A stretch of DNA of 64,000 nucleotides from Marinobacterium_A aestuariivivens (GTDB lineage: Bacteria > Pseudomonadota > Gammaproteobacteria > Pseudomonadales > Balneatricaceae): contig NZ_JBHSWE010000001.1 in the NCBI RefSeq assembly GCF_042661465.1, positions 4,092,001 through 4,156,000 of the forward strand, written 5' to 3'. Made by a program: the position numbers and the translations under genes. The notes beneath the pieces are model-generated. The model did not search any database and had not been told where the DNA came from. It worked only from the letters and a program-made list of their open reading frames with translations. Of the stretch, positions 56,498-64,000 are shown piece after piece. The first letter of the stretch is position 1. The number at the start of each line of letters is the position of its first letter.

Positions 56498-57028
56498 ATG
56501 CGTGCGTTGAAAGTTACCAAGGTTGCAGCACTGGCACTGACTTTTGCCTGGGTGGCGGGCTGTAGCTCGACCAGCACTCAGACCGACAGTGCCGGCATGG
56601 CCGGCGGCATGGATGGAGCCGACAGCGGCGCCATGACCTCCGGCATGGGCGATGCAAGCGGCCTCTCCGGTTCGGCATTGCCGGGCGCGGTGGCGAACCT
56701 GCAGACCGTTTTCTACTTCGATTTCGACCAGTCCACCGTGAAGGCGGATGCCTTTGCCGATCTCGAAGCGCACGCCCGTTACCTGGCGGCCAACCCGCAG
56801 GCCAGCGTGCGCCTGGAAGGTCATGCCGACGAGCGCGGCACCCGTGAATACAACATGGCGCTGGGCGAGCGTCGCGGCAATGCCGTGTCCCGTTTCCTGA
56901 TGGTCAACGGCGTCGGCAACGGTCAGGTCGAAGTGATCAGCTACGGCGAAGAGAAGCCGGCGATGATGGGTCACGGCTCCGACTCCTGGGCCCAGAACCG
57001 CCGCGTCGAGCTGAAATACGGCCGTTAA
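56498..57028 (+). CDS. pal: Peptidoglycan-associated lipoprotein Pal
   Basis: 176 residues. Lipobox VAGC (Cys22), a Gly/Met/Ser-rich linker (SAGMAGGMDGADSGAMTSGM) longer than usual, and an OmpA-like domain: VFYFDFDQSTVKADAF, LEGHADERGTREYN, and the peptidoglycan-binding SYGEEKPA ... NRRVELKY. Anchors the outer membrane to the cell wall and to TolA/TolB. AAGGAG before the ATG. Confidence 0.92.
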   Translation: MRALKVTKVAALALTFAWVAGCSSTSTQTDSAGMAGGMDGADSGAMTSGMGDASGLSGSALPGAVANLQTVFYFDFDQSTVKADAFADLEAHARYLAANPQASVRLEGHADERGTREYNMALGERRGNAVSRFLMVNGVGNGQVEVISYGEEKPAMMGHGSDSWAQNRRVELKYGR

Positions 57029-57034
57029 GTGCCC

Positions 57035-57819
57035 ATGCGAACGCTCAGACGACTGATGCTCGGAGGGCTGCTGGCGACTGTGCCGGCAGTCGCTCCGGCG
57101 GCGGATGTACCGGTGATCGAGATCACGCCGGGGCCGGGCCAGGGGCCAGCCTCGGTGCGTTACGGTCAGTCGGCCGGCTCCCAGGAATCACAGCTGCTGC
57201 TGATGGTGCAGCAGCTGCAGGACGAAGTGCGCATGCTGCGCGGCCAGGTCGAGTCGCAGCAATATGCGCTGGACCGTTTGAAGCAGGAGCAGGACGACCG
57301 GTACCGGGATCTTGACCGGCGTCTCAGTCTGCTGATCACCGGCGGCGCTGAGGCGCCGACTCTGCCGTCTGCCGAGGGCATGGAGCCCGGCGCGGCTGTG
57401 CCGCCTGCTGCTCCCAGGCGCCGGCGCCTGTCTCTTCCGGCCCCGCTGTCGCGGCAGGGGACGACCAGGCCTATCAGGCCGCTTTCGCCCTGGTGCGCGA
57501 GCGCAAGTTCGATGAGGCGGCGTCGGCTTTCGAGCGCTTCGTGGTCGACTATCCGTCCAGCGCCCGTTTGGCGAATGCCCATTACTGGCTCGGTGAAATC
57601 TACCTGGCTCAGCAGAAGCTGGAACCCTCCCGGCAGGCCTTTGCCCGGGTCGTCGAAGGTTTCACCGACAGTCCGAAGATGCCCGATGCACTGTACAAGC
57701 TCGGCGTGCTGCATCACCAGCTCGGCAATCTGGAGGAGTCGGCCCGTTACATGGCGCAGGTGATACAGGAGTTTCCCAACAGCTCGGCGGCGCGCCTGGC
57801 GCAAAACTTCAACCGCTAG
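57035..57819 (+). CDS. cpoB: Cell division coordinator CpoB (YbgF), one frame break
   Basis: Restored length about 261 residues. Signal peptide (RLMLGGLLATVPAVAPAA), a coiled coil (about 45-95; QLLLMVQQLQDEVRMLRGQV) and a C-terminal TPR domain: YQAAFALVRERKFDEAASAF, ANAHYWLGEIYLAQQK, and PDALYKLGVLHHQLG. Links peptidoglycan synthesis with Tol-driven constriction. The frame breaks near 57412 (GCTCCCAGGCG, a C short), in the linker. A GTG at 57029 directly after the pal stop is an alternative start. Confidence 0.9.
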
Positions 57820-57869
57820 CCGTTGATCCGTGATTTACAGACTATTCGAATGATGCGGAAAATCGTTGC

Positions 57870-58571
57870 ATGACAGAATCCACCAAAAAGGCCGTGGTGC
57901 TGCTTTCGGGCGGTCTCGATTCGGCAACTGTACTGGCCATGGCCATCGATCAGGGCTATGAATGCCATGTGCTGAGCTTCGACTACGGCCAGCGTTCCCG
58001 TACCGAACTCAATGCCGCGCGCGCCGTTGCGACGGCGCTGGGCGTCCGGGATCATCGTGTGATCCGGCTGAATCTCGAGGATTTTGGCGGTTCGGCCCTT
58101 ACCGATACCTCCATCGAGGTGCCGGAGCAGGAGGAGGAGGGGGTCATTCCGGTGACCTATGTGCCGGCCCGCAATACGGTGTTCCTGTCGCTGGCGCTCG
58201 GTCTGGCCGAGGTGCTGGAGGCGCGCGCGATCTTCATCGGTGTCAACGCGGTGGACTACTCCGGCTATCCGGACTGCCGGCCGGCGTTTATCGCAGCCTT
58301 CGAACAGACCGCCAATCTGGCGACCCGTGCCGGCGTCAGCGGCCAGCATTTCCATATCGAAACACCGCTGATGAAGATGACCAAGGCCGAAATCATCGCC
58401 GAGGGGATGCGGCTCGGTCTCGACTACGGTCTGACGGTTTCCTGCTACCAGGCGGACGACGACGGTCGCGCCTGCGGTGTCTGCGACAGTTGTCGCCTGC
58501 GCGCCAAGGGCTTCGTGGATGCCGGCGTACCGGACCCGACGCGGTATCAGCGCGTAACGCGTAACGCGTAA
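57870..58571 (+). CDS. queC: 7-cyano-7-deazaguanine synthase QueC
   Basis: 233 residues. VVLLSGGLDSATVLAMA is the ATP pyrophosphatase loop, and CYQADDDGRACGVCDSCRLR the zinc-binding Cys set. It forms preQ0 for queuosine. In Pseudomonas queE sits between cpoB and queC; here queC follows cpoB after 50 bases and queE is not in the window. The stop lies within the CGCGTAA tandem repeat. Confidence 0.92.
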   Translation: MTESTKKAVVLLSGGLDSATVLAMAIDQGYECHVLSFDYGQRSRTELNAARAVATALGVRDHRVIRLNLEDFGGSALTDTSIEVPEQEEEGVIPVTYVPARNTVFLSLALGLAEVLEARAIFIGVNAVDYSGYPDCRPAFIAAFEQTANLATRAGVSGQHFHIETPLMKMTKAEIIAEGMRLGLDYGLTVSCYQADDDGRACGVCDSCRLRAKGFVDAGVPDPTRYQRVTRNA

Positions 58572-58578
58572 CGCGTCA
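58553..58578. repeat. CGCGTAA tandem repeat at the end of queC
   Basis: Three copies of GCGTAAC followed by GCGTCAC, overlapping the queC stop codon. Related shorter versions occur at 28528-28552 (GGTTACGCGTCACG), 37239-37256 (GGTAACGCGTAACC) and 49838-49862 (CCCGTCACGCATCACC), always right after a coding sequence. Confidence 0.5.
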
Positions 58579-58637
58579 CTTTTTCAGAAAAAAGGCTTGC
58601 ATTGACGGAAAAAGTCATTAAAATGCGCAGCCCTATC

Positions 58638-58713
58638 GGGTCGTTAGCTCAGTTGGTAGAGCAGTTGGCTTTTAACCAATTGGTCATAGGTTCGAGTCCT
58701 ATACGACCCACCA
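58638..58713 (+). tRNA. tRNA-Lys (anticodon TTT)
   Basis: 76 bases including encoded CCA. Acceptor GGGTCGT pairs with ACGACCC, D arm GCTC-AGTTGGTA-GAGC, anticodon stem TTGGC/ACCAA-type with loop CTTTTAA (anticodon TTT), T arm ATAGG-TTCGAGT-CCTAT. Located between queC and nadA as in Pseudomonas. Confidence 0.96.
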
Positions 58714-58720
58714 TATTCCG

Positions 58721-58748
58721 AAAAGGGAGCCTGCAAAGGCTCCCTTTT
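58721..58748 (+). terminator. Rho-independent terminator of tRNA-Lys
   Basis: GGGAGCC (58725-58731), loop TGCAAA, GGCTCCC (58738-58744), then TTTT; preceded by AAAA, so it may work in both directions. Confidence 0.9.
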
Positions 58749-58984
58749 CGTTTCGGGCACCGGCCGCTGCGATAGCCGTTGCCGTGCTGTCACTGCGTTC
58801 GGGCCGGAATCCGTATCGACGCCTTGAATTTTGGGTCTGCGGGCACAATTACAGTGACTCAGGGTCCAAAAAGTGACATGTATCCACAGGGCGCATTCAT
58901 AAGCCCTGTGCCGGTAACTGTGATATTATCGGGCGCCTCGAAATCCAAATCGGGTTTTTGTTGCCCCTATTCTGACAGACTGAC
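58749..58984 (+). promoter_or_regulatory. Upstream region of nadA with hairpins
   Basis: No gene. Contains TTTTGG (from 58830) opposite CCAAAA (58865-58870), and a perfect 7-bp stem CACAGGG (58885-58891) / CCCTGTG (58904-58910) with a 12-base loop. TGATATTATCGG near 58920 may be part of a -10 box. Whether the hairpin regulates NAD synthesis is unknown. Confidence 0.35.
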
Positions 58985-60046
58985 ATGACATCTATGTTGA
59001 GCAAACAGGACATCTCCGATCGCATTCTGGTGCAGGAGCACTTTGCGAAAGAGCATCTGCCCGGCGATCTCGGTCGCGCGGATGTCGAGCGCTACAAGGC
59101 GCGCATCAAGGCATTGCTGAAGGAAAAAGATGCCTGCCTGGTGGCCCACTACTATACCGATGCCCTGATCCAGGAGTTGGCGGAAGAGACCGGCGGTTGC
59201 GTCGCCGACTCTCTCGAGATGGCCCGTTTCGGCAGTCAGCGGCCCGAGTCGACGCTGCTGGTTGCCGGGGTGCGTTTCATGGGCGAAACCGCCAAGATCC
59301 TCAGCCCGGAAAAGCGCATCCTGATGCCGACCCTCGAGGCGACCTGCTCGCTGGATATCGGTTGTCCGGAAGACGAATTCACGGCTTTCTGCGATGCCCA
59401 TCCCGATTACGAGGTGGTGGTCTATGCCAACACCTCGGCTGCAGTCAAGGCTCGGGCCGACTGGGTCGTCACCTCCAGCATCGCGCTGCAGGTGGTCGAA
59501 CACCTGGCGGACCAGGGCAAGAAGATCATCTGGGCGCCGGACAAGCACCTGGGTGCCTATGTGCAGAAGCAGACCGGCATCGACATGCTGATGTGGGACG
59601 GTGCCTGCATCGTGCACGAGGAGTTCAAGGCCAAGGGGATCCTGGATCTCAAGCGCGTCTACCCCGATGCTGCAGTGCTGGTGCACCCGGAGTCGCCCGA
59701 TGCGGTGGTGGAACTGGCCGACGCCGTCGGCTCCACGTCCCAGCTGATTCAGGCGGCGCGGGATCTGCCCAACCGGGAGCTGATCGTCGCCACCGATCGC
59801 GGCATTTTCTACAAGATGCAGCAGGCGGCGCCGGAGAAAATGTTCATCGAGGCGCCGACCGGCGGCAGCGGCGCAACCTGCCGCAGCTGTGCGCACTGCC
59901 CCTGGATGGCGATGAACGGGCTCGACAATATCGTGGCGGCCCTGGAAGAGGGGCGGGACGAGATATTCGTCGACGAAGGCCTGCTCGACCGTGCGCGCCA
60001 GCCATTGCAGCGCATGCTCGACTTCTCCGCCTCGCTCAAGCGGTAG
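58985..60046 (+). CDS. nadA: Quinolinate synthase
   Basis: 353 residues. Three homologous folds; the 4Fe-4S ligands are the Cys in LEATCSLDIGC, in WDGACIVHEE and in TCRSCAHCPWMAMN. It condenses iminoaspartate with dihydroxyacetone phosphate to quinolinate for NAD. VAHYYTDALIQELAEETGG near the N-terminus is the substrate-binding signature. The ATG at 58985 (MTSMLSKQDIS) is used; 58997 is possible. Confidence 0.92.
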   Translation: MTSMLSKQDISDRILVQEHFAKEHLPGDLGRADVERYKARIKALLKEKDACLVAHYYTDALIQELAEETGGCVADSLEMARFGSQRPESTLLVAGVRFMGETAKILSPEKRILMPTLEATCSLDIGCPEDEFTAFCDAHPDYEVVVYANTSAAVKARADWVVTSSIALQVVEHLADQGKKIIWAPDKHLGAYVQKQTGIDMLMWDGACIVHEEFKAKGILDLKRVYPDAAVLVHPESPDAVVELADAVGSTSQLIQAARDLPNRELIVATDRGIFYKMQQAAPEKMFIEAPTGGSGATCRSCAHCPWMAMNGLDNIVAALEEGRDEIFVDEGLLDRARQPLQRMLDFSASLKR

Positions 60047-60049
60047 TTC

Positions 60050-60210
60050 TCGTCGGATGGGTAGAGCGGCGAATTCCAGCAACCGCTCTGCCAACCGGCA
60101 TCAATCGATCTGCAATACGATCGATATGGCGGGTTTCGGCGTGGGTTGGATCCGCGGCAAGCGGTAAAATATGCGGGACTCGCGCCTCTACCCACCCTCC
60201 GGTCCGTGCC
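60050..60210. repeat. Intergenic element with GGATGGGTAGAGC / CTACCCACCC ends
   Basis: Between convergent nadA and bepA. One end reads GTCGGATGGGTAGAGCGGCG and the other CGCCTCTACCCACCCTCC, an inverted pair about 130 bases apart, with GCGGGTTTCGGCGTGGGTTG inside. Same general plan as the other GTAGGGTG...CACCCTAC elements here. Confidence 0.5.
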
Positions 60211-60255
60211 TTCGAATTTTCCTCGTACCGGCCTGCGGACCACCTGATAGCTTTC

Positions 60256-61700
60256 TTACAAATCCATATCCAGATCTTTGCGCAGCCGTTCAGCATCCTG
60301 GCGGTAGCTTTTGATCCGCAGGCGGTCCGAGTCGCTGAGGCTCTTTTCCCGCAACGCATATTCCACCTGCTGCAATGCCCGGTCCACCTGCGCGGTCTGC
60401 AGAAAATAGGCGATGCGTGCCTCGTGGACTTTCAGAATGCGGTGTTCGAGGCCGTAGCATTCCGCCAGGTTGTAGAGGCTGCCGGTGTCGTTGGGATAGC
60501 GCTCCAGCAGCTGTTCGTACTGACGAATGGCGTCGCCGTTGCGGCCGCTCGCTTGCAGCGTCAGTGCCAGGGTTTTTGCACCGCGAAGGTGCCGGGGTAG
60601 AGTCGGTTCAGGCGGTTCAGGTCGTCCAGGGCTTCCTGGTTGCGTCCGGCCTGTTGCAGAATTTCAGCCCGGCTGATGCGGACATAGAGGTTGTTGCGCC
60701 AGGTTTCGTCGAGGCCATCGAGGGTCGAGAGCGCTCTGGCATACTGGCCTGCCGCGGCGGCCGACAGGGCGAGACCGTAGCGGTTGGGTCCGTCGTCGGC
60801 GTCCTGCAATGCGCTTTCGTAGCGTGTCAGCATGGCTTCGGGGCGTTCGGCATAATGCACCTGTAACCGGGTCCGGGCTATTGCGAAGTCCGGCGAGCTG
60901 TCGGCGGGTGCCGGGGCGGGCAGCTGAGCGGCGCGATTCATCGAGTCGGCAATGCGGGACTGGGTGACCGGGTGGGTCAGCAAAAACTCCGGTGGCCGGT
61001 CGCCGTAAAAGCGCATCGAGCGCTGCAGGCGCGAAAACATCCGCGGCATCGCCGTCGGATCGATGCCGGTTTCGGTCAGGGTGATCATGCCGAGGCGGTC
61101 GGCCTCCTGTTCGTTCTGACGACTGAACGACAGGCGTGCCATCTCGCTTGCGCCGAGCGTCGAGGTGATCGCCGCGGCGCCGGCCTGGCCGTCGGCGGCG
61201 GCTGCGACCAGAATGCTGCCGAGCAGGGCGGCCAGCATGAAGGGGCGGTTGCGCCGCTCCTCCTCGATCTGCATCGCGAAATGGCGCTGGCTCAGGTGGG
61301 CAAGTTCATGGGCCAGTACCGAGGCGAGTTCGTCCTCGGCCTCGGCTGTCAGCAGCAGCCCGCCGTGGACGCCGATAATACCGCCCGGTACCGCGAAGGC
61401 ATTCAGCGTCGGGTTGTCGAGGGTGATCAGCTGCAGTTCGTGCTGTTGCAGCTGGCTGTGGGCGGCCAGCTTCCACAGCAGGTCCTCGAGGTAGCTGTAG
61501 ACGATCGGATCCTCGAGCTGCTTGGCGCGGCCCCGCAACAGGCGGGCCCAGGTATCGCCGAGGCGGGATTCCTGCTGCAGCGATATGATGCCGGACGCGC
61601 TGTCGCCCAGGCTTGGCAGGTTCGGGTTGGCAGACAGCGTGGCCGGCAGTGTCAGCAGCAGGCCGAACAGCAGCGGGCGCAGGGATTTTGACGCGGGCAT
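60256..61700 (-). CDS. bepA: BepA-type periplasmic metalloprotease/chaperone (M48 plus TPR), one frame break
   Basis: Restored length about 481 residues. Signal peptide (LRPLLFGLLLTLPATLSA), the M48 domain with LAHELAHLSQRHF (HExxH) and the ligand-bearing ENEQEADRLGM, and a C-terminal TPR region (YPGTFAVQK, YEQLLERYPNDTGSLYNLAE, LRIKSYRQDAERLR). Assists LptD assembly or degrades misassembled barrels. ATG 61700 is chosen because AAGGA lies five bases upstream. The frame breaks near 60576 (GTGCAAAAACCCTGG, an A short); without it the last ~100 residues are lost. Confidence 0.88.
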
Positions 61701-61787
61701 GGCGATCCTTATCATCGGCTATCAGCGAATATTCTACAGGTTGTGATATATTCCAGCTTCCAAAATGGTCCCGATCCGGAGAATCCG

Positions 61788-62024
61788 ATGTCCCAGAATG
61801 AGATCGATCAGGTGCTCGATGCCAGCGGGCTGAGTTGCCCGCTGCCGTTGCTTAAGGCCAAGCAGGCGCTGAGCCGGATGGCGGCCGGCGAGGTGCTGCA
61901 GGTGATTGCCACCGACGCCGGCTCCGTTCGGGATTTCAGGGTCTACACCGACCAGTCAGACCATCAGCTGCTGCAATCGTTCAGCGATGACGGGCGCTAC
62001 ATCTATATCATTCGGCGCGGCTGA
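61788..62024 (+). CDS. TusA-family sulfur carrier-like protein
   Basis: 78 residues. LDASGLSCPLPLLKAKQALS contains the CPxP motif whose Cys carries persulfide in TusA proteins; VIATDAGSVRDFRVYTDQS follows. Diverges from bepA and lies just before the PerM-like gene. Sulfur donor partner not evident. Confidence 0.82.
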   Translation: MSQNEIDQVLDASGLSCPLPLLKAKQALSRMAAGEVLQVIATDAGSVRDFRVYTDQSDHQLLQSFSDDGRYIYIIRRG

Positions 62025-62066
62025 AGCCGGCCCCTCGGGGCGGTAGCCGAAATCAGGGATTGGCAA

Positions 62067-63142
62067 ATGCGCAAGATTTTCGGGAAATGGATCGAGCAAT
62101 ACTTTTCGGATGAAGAGGCGATCCTGTTGTTTCTGCTGCTGGCGCTGGGGCTGGCGGTCATCCTGACGCTGGGGCAGCCCTGGCGCCGGTCTTCGCCGGG
62201 ATCGTGCTGGCGTTTCTGATGCAGGGGCCGGTGGACTGGCTGGAGGCCCGGGGCGTCCGGCACTTGCTGGCGGTGAGTCTGGTCTTTGTGGCCTTCGTGG
62301 GCCTCTTTCTGGGGCTGCTGCTGTTTGTCATGCCGCTGGCCTGGAAGCAGCTGGTCAACCTGTTCAACGAGCTGCCGCGTATGGTCGGGCAGGTGCAGTC
62401 GCTGTTGTTGTTGCTGCCGCAGAAATACCCGGGCATTTTCTCGGAGTCCCAGGTCCGTGAAATCACCCAACTGGCGACGGCGGAGCTGAGTCGGGCGGGT
62501 CAGTGGGTGCTGACCTTTTCGCTGAACTCCCTTGGCAGCCTGGTGGCGCTGCTCATCTATCTGGTGCTGGTGCCGATCCTGGTGTTTCTGTTTCTCAAGG
62601 ATGGCCGTCTGCTGATCGGCTGGTGGGCGGCTTTTTTGCCGGAACGGCGGCAGATGATGAACAAGATCTGGCACGAGATGGATACCCAGATCGCCAACTA
62701 TATCCGCGGCAAGGCGCTCGAGATACTGATCGTCGGCGGCGCGACCTTCGTGGTGTTCGCCTTCCTGGGGGTGAACTACGCGGCACTGCTGGGCATCATG
62801 GTCGGCCTGTCGGTTCTGATTCCCTATATAGGGGCGGCACTCGTGACCCTGCCGGTGGCGCTGATCGGCTTCTTTCAGTGGGGCTGGGGCAGCGATTTCA
62901 TGTGGCTGATGATCGCCTACGGCATTATTCAGGCGCTGGACGGCAATGTGCTGGTGCCGCTGCTGTTCTCGGAGGCGGTCAACCTGCACCCGGTTTCGAT
63001 CATTGTCGCGGTGCTGGTATTCGGCAGCCTATGGGGCTTTTGGGGGCTTTTCTTCGCGATTCCGCTGGCTACCCTGGTCAAGGCGATCCTCAATGCCTGG
63101 CCAAGGCATGAGGCCGGTGTCGAGCAGAAGGAGGTGCTTTGA
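62067..63142 (+). CDS. AI-2E/PerM-family membrane protein, one frame break
   Basis: Restored length about 358 residues with about eight membrane helices (LLALGLAVILTLGQ early; LVALLIYLVLVPILVFLFL; ILIVGGATFVVFAFLGVNY; YGIIQALDGNVLVPLLFSEA). The family includes PerM and TqsA; some are antiporters or autoinducer transporters, most are uncharacterised. The frame breaks near 62177 (GGGGCAGCCCTGGCG, a C short). Paired with the TusA-like and bepA genes as in many gammaproteobacteria. Confidence 0.82.
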
Positions 63143-63154
63143 TCGGCTTGCGTC

Positions 63155-63305
63155 CGGGGCTACGTAGGGTGCTGGTGAGCCGGTTTCTGGCGCACCGCAC
63201 CGTTGCTCGGTGCGGTGCGCTTCGCTTACCGGCACCCTACGGTCTTCCCGAACATGTAGGGTGCTGCTGAGCGGAGCGAAGCGCACCGTCAAGCAAGTGG
63301 TGCGG
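63155..63305. repeat. Intergenic palindromic repeats, GTAGGGTGC family
   Basis: GTAGGGTGCTGGTGAGCCGG ... CCGGCACCCTAC (about 63163-63240), then GTAGGGTGCTGCTGAGCGGA ... GCGCACCG again. CACCGCACCGTTGC/CGGTGCGGTG forms an inner hairpin. Related to the elements at 2451, 34340 and 60050. Separates the convergent PerM-like and bcp genes. Confidence 0.6.
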
Positions 63306-63310
63306 CGCAT

Positions 63311-63778
63311 TCAGAGTGCTTTGACCGCCTCCAGTACCTCCTCGGCGTGGCCGGCGACCTTGACCTTGCGCCATTCACGGCGCAGTACGCCATCCCTGTC
63401 GATCAGAAAAGTGCTGCGCTCGATGCCCAAGTGCTCCTTGCCATAGAGCTTCTTCAGCTTGATGACGTCGAACAGCTTGCACAGGGTTTCGTCGGGATCG
63501 CTGATCAGCTCGAACGGAAAGGACTGTTTCGCCCTGAAGTTCTCGTGGGCGCGCAGGCCGTCCCGGGAGACGCCGAAGATGTCGGTGTCCAGCGCCTGGA
63601 ACTGGTTGTGGAGATCGCGAAAGTTCTGGCCCTCGGTGGTACAGCCCGGGGTGCTGTCCTTGGGGTAGAAATAGATCACCAGGTTGCGGCCGCGCAGGTC
63701 GGCTGAATTCACCGTCAGGTCGCTGGTGGCCTGGGCGCTGAAATCGGGAATCGGCTGGTCGAGGCTTACTTGGCTCAT
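63311..63778 (-). CDS. bcp: Peroxiredoxin, Bcp/PrxQ type
   Basis: 155 residues of the thioredoxin-fold peroxiredoxins: LVIYFYPKDSTPGCTTEGQNF holds the peroxidatic Cys. The resolving Cys five residues later in E. coli Bcp is absent (Asn here), so it is probably a 1-Cys type that uses an external thiol. Reduces hydrogen peroxide and organic peroxides in the cytosol. Confidence 0.88.
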   Translation of the reverse strand: MSQVSLDQPIPDFSAQATSDLTVNSADLRGRNLVIYFYPKDSTPGCTTEGQNFRDLHNQFQALDTDIFGVSRDGLRAHENFRAKQSFPFELISDPDETLCKLFDVIKLKKLYGKEHLGIERSTFLIDRDGVLRREWRKVKVAGHAEEVLEAVKAL

Positions 63779-63812
63779 TAGTGTATTGTTCCATGCTAAA
63801 TGGTGATTTCAG

Positions 63813-63908
63813 AGCCTCCCAAATTGTTCACAGCAAGACGCAGCTTGCAGGGAATGGCGGATTCCATTTCCAAGAGCTGCAACGCCGCTGTGGGCAATTT
63901 GGGAGGCT
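63813..63908. repeat. Long structured inverted-repeat element at the window end
   Basis: Outer arms 63813-63834 and 63887-63908 are complementary over 22 bases (20 Watson-Crick pairs plus two G-T). Inside, GCAGCT pairs with AGCTGC and GGAATGG with CCATTTCC, so almost the whole 96 bases folds as one long stem. More hairpins follow (GGCCGC-TAA-GCGGCC near 63920). No coding frame. Nature unknown. Confidence 0.5.
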
Positions 63909-64000
63909 CCTTCGGGCGGGCCGCTAAGCGGCCATCTGCGGTGTTGCACTTGCTTGACGTAGAACCACTATGCCGGCGCAAGTGCGCCTAGCATCTGACC

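Noticed and set aside
1190..62180. Programmed ribosomal frameshifting as the explanation for the frame breaks
   Set aside because: No consistent slippery heptamer plus downstream structure; breaks fall at unrelated places in housekeeping genes that are single-frame in all known relatives.
1..64000. CRISPR arrays, prophage, insertion sequences
   Set aside because: No regularly spaced direct repeats with unique spacers, no transposase, integrase or phage structural genes. The 15-bp triplication at 2457-2501 has no spacers.

Overview
The window is about 64 kb of GC-rich, gene-dense chromosome from a gammaproteobacterium of the Pseudomonadales/Oceanospirillales type, probably marine or halotolerant. 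The evidence is the gene order (aspS-yebC-ruvCAB beside tolQRAB-pal-cpoB-queC-tRNA-Lys-nadA), a complete operon for the osmolyte N-acetylglutaminylglutamine amide (NAGGN), a NhaD-type Na+/H+ antiporter, an ercA-ercS pair, and small proteins typical of Pseudomonas relatives. No prophage, insertion sequence, integron integrase, CRISPR array or rRNA was seen.

Layout. 1-2.45 kb: iron-containing alcohol dehydrogenase (5' end outside the window) and an overlapping hybrid sensor kinase. 2.6-6 kb: a MocR regulator diverging from a DUF1127/PhzF pair across an array of CTGTA/TACAG half-sites, then a CBS-domain protein. 6-13.2 kb: a polyamine-forming decarboxylase with a structured leader, a PAS/degenerate-GGDEF protein, RNase Z, HisC, TrhO and an M48 protease. 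13.3-18 kb: the NAGGN operon on the minus strand. 18.3-29.4 kb: YejK, two small acidic paralogues, a lipoprotein, a large ADP-forming acyl-CoA synthetase/GNAT protein, an alkyltransferase-like protein, an ArsR regulator, a diguanylate cyclase, a tandem Usp protein and exonuclease III. 29.5-34.3 kb: a nickel/peptide-type ABC importer whose promoter overlaps a good match to a Zur (zinc repressor) operator. 34.5-46.5 kb: glutathione reductase, FabV, a META lipoprotein, a GcvA-type LysR regulator, an EAL protein, a DMT exporter, a PhoD-like phosphatase, NhaD with a structured leader, and a COG3146 protein. 46.6-58.7 kb: HIT protein, aspS, yebC, ruvCAB, a TraR/DksA-type zinc finger, the Tol-Pal operon, queC and tRNA-Lys. 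58.9-63.8 kb: nadA, bepA, a TusA-like protein, a PerM-family permease and a Bcp peroxiredoxin. The window ends in a strongly structured non-coding element.

A dominant property is the large number of single-base frame breaks, about 36 in about 26 otherwise intact genes, including aspS and ruvB. Nearly all are one base missing from a run of G or C. Allowing for the missing base restores a normal protein length each time, so I read them as systematic sequence errors (for example uncorrected long-read data), not decay or recoding. Broken genes are therefore given as single CDS entries spanning the break.

The most interesting leads are the putatively Zur-controlled importer, the nhaD leader with mutually exclusive hairpins that can hide the ribosome binding site, the MocR half-site array, and the hairpin element at the right edge.
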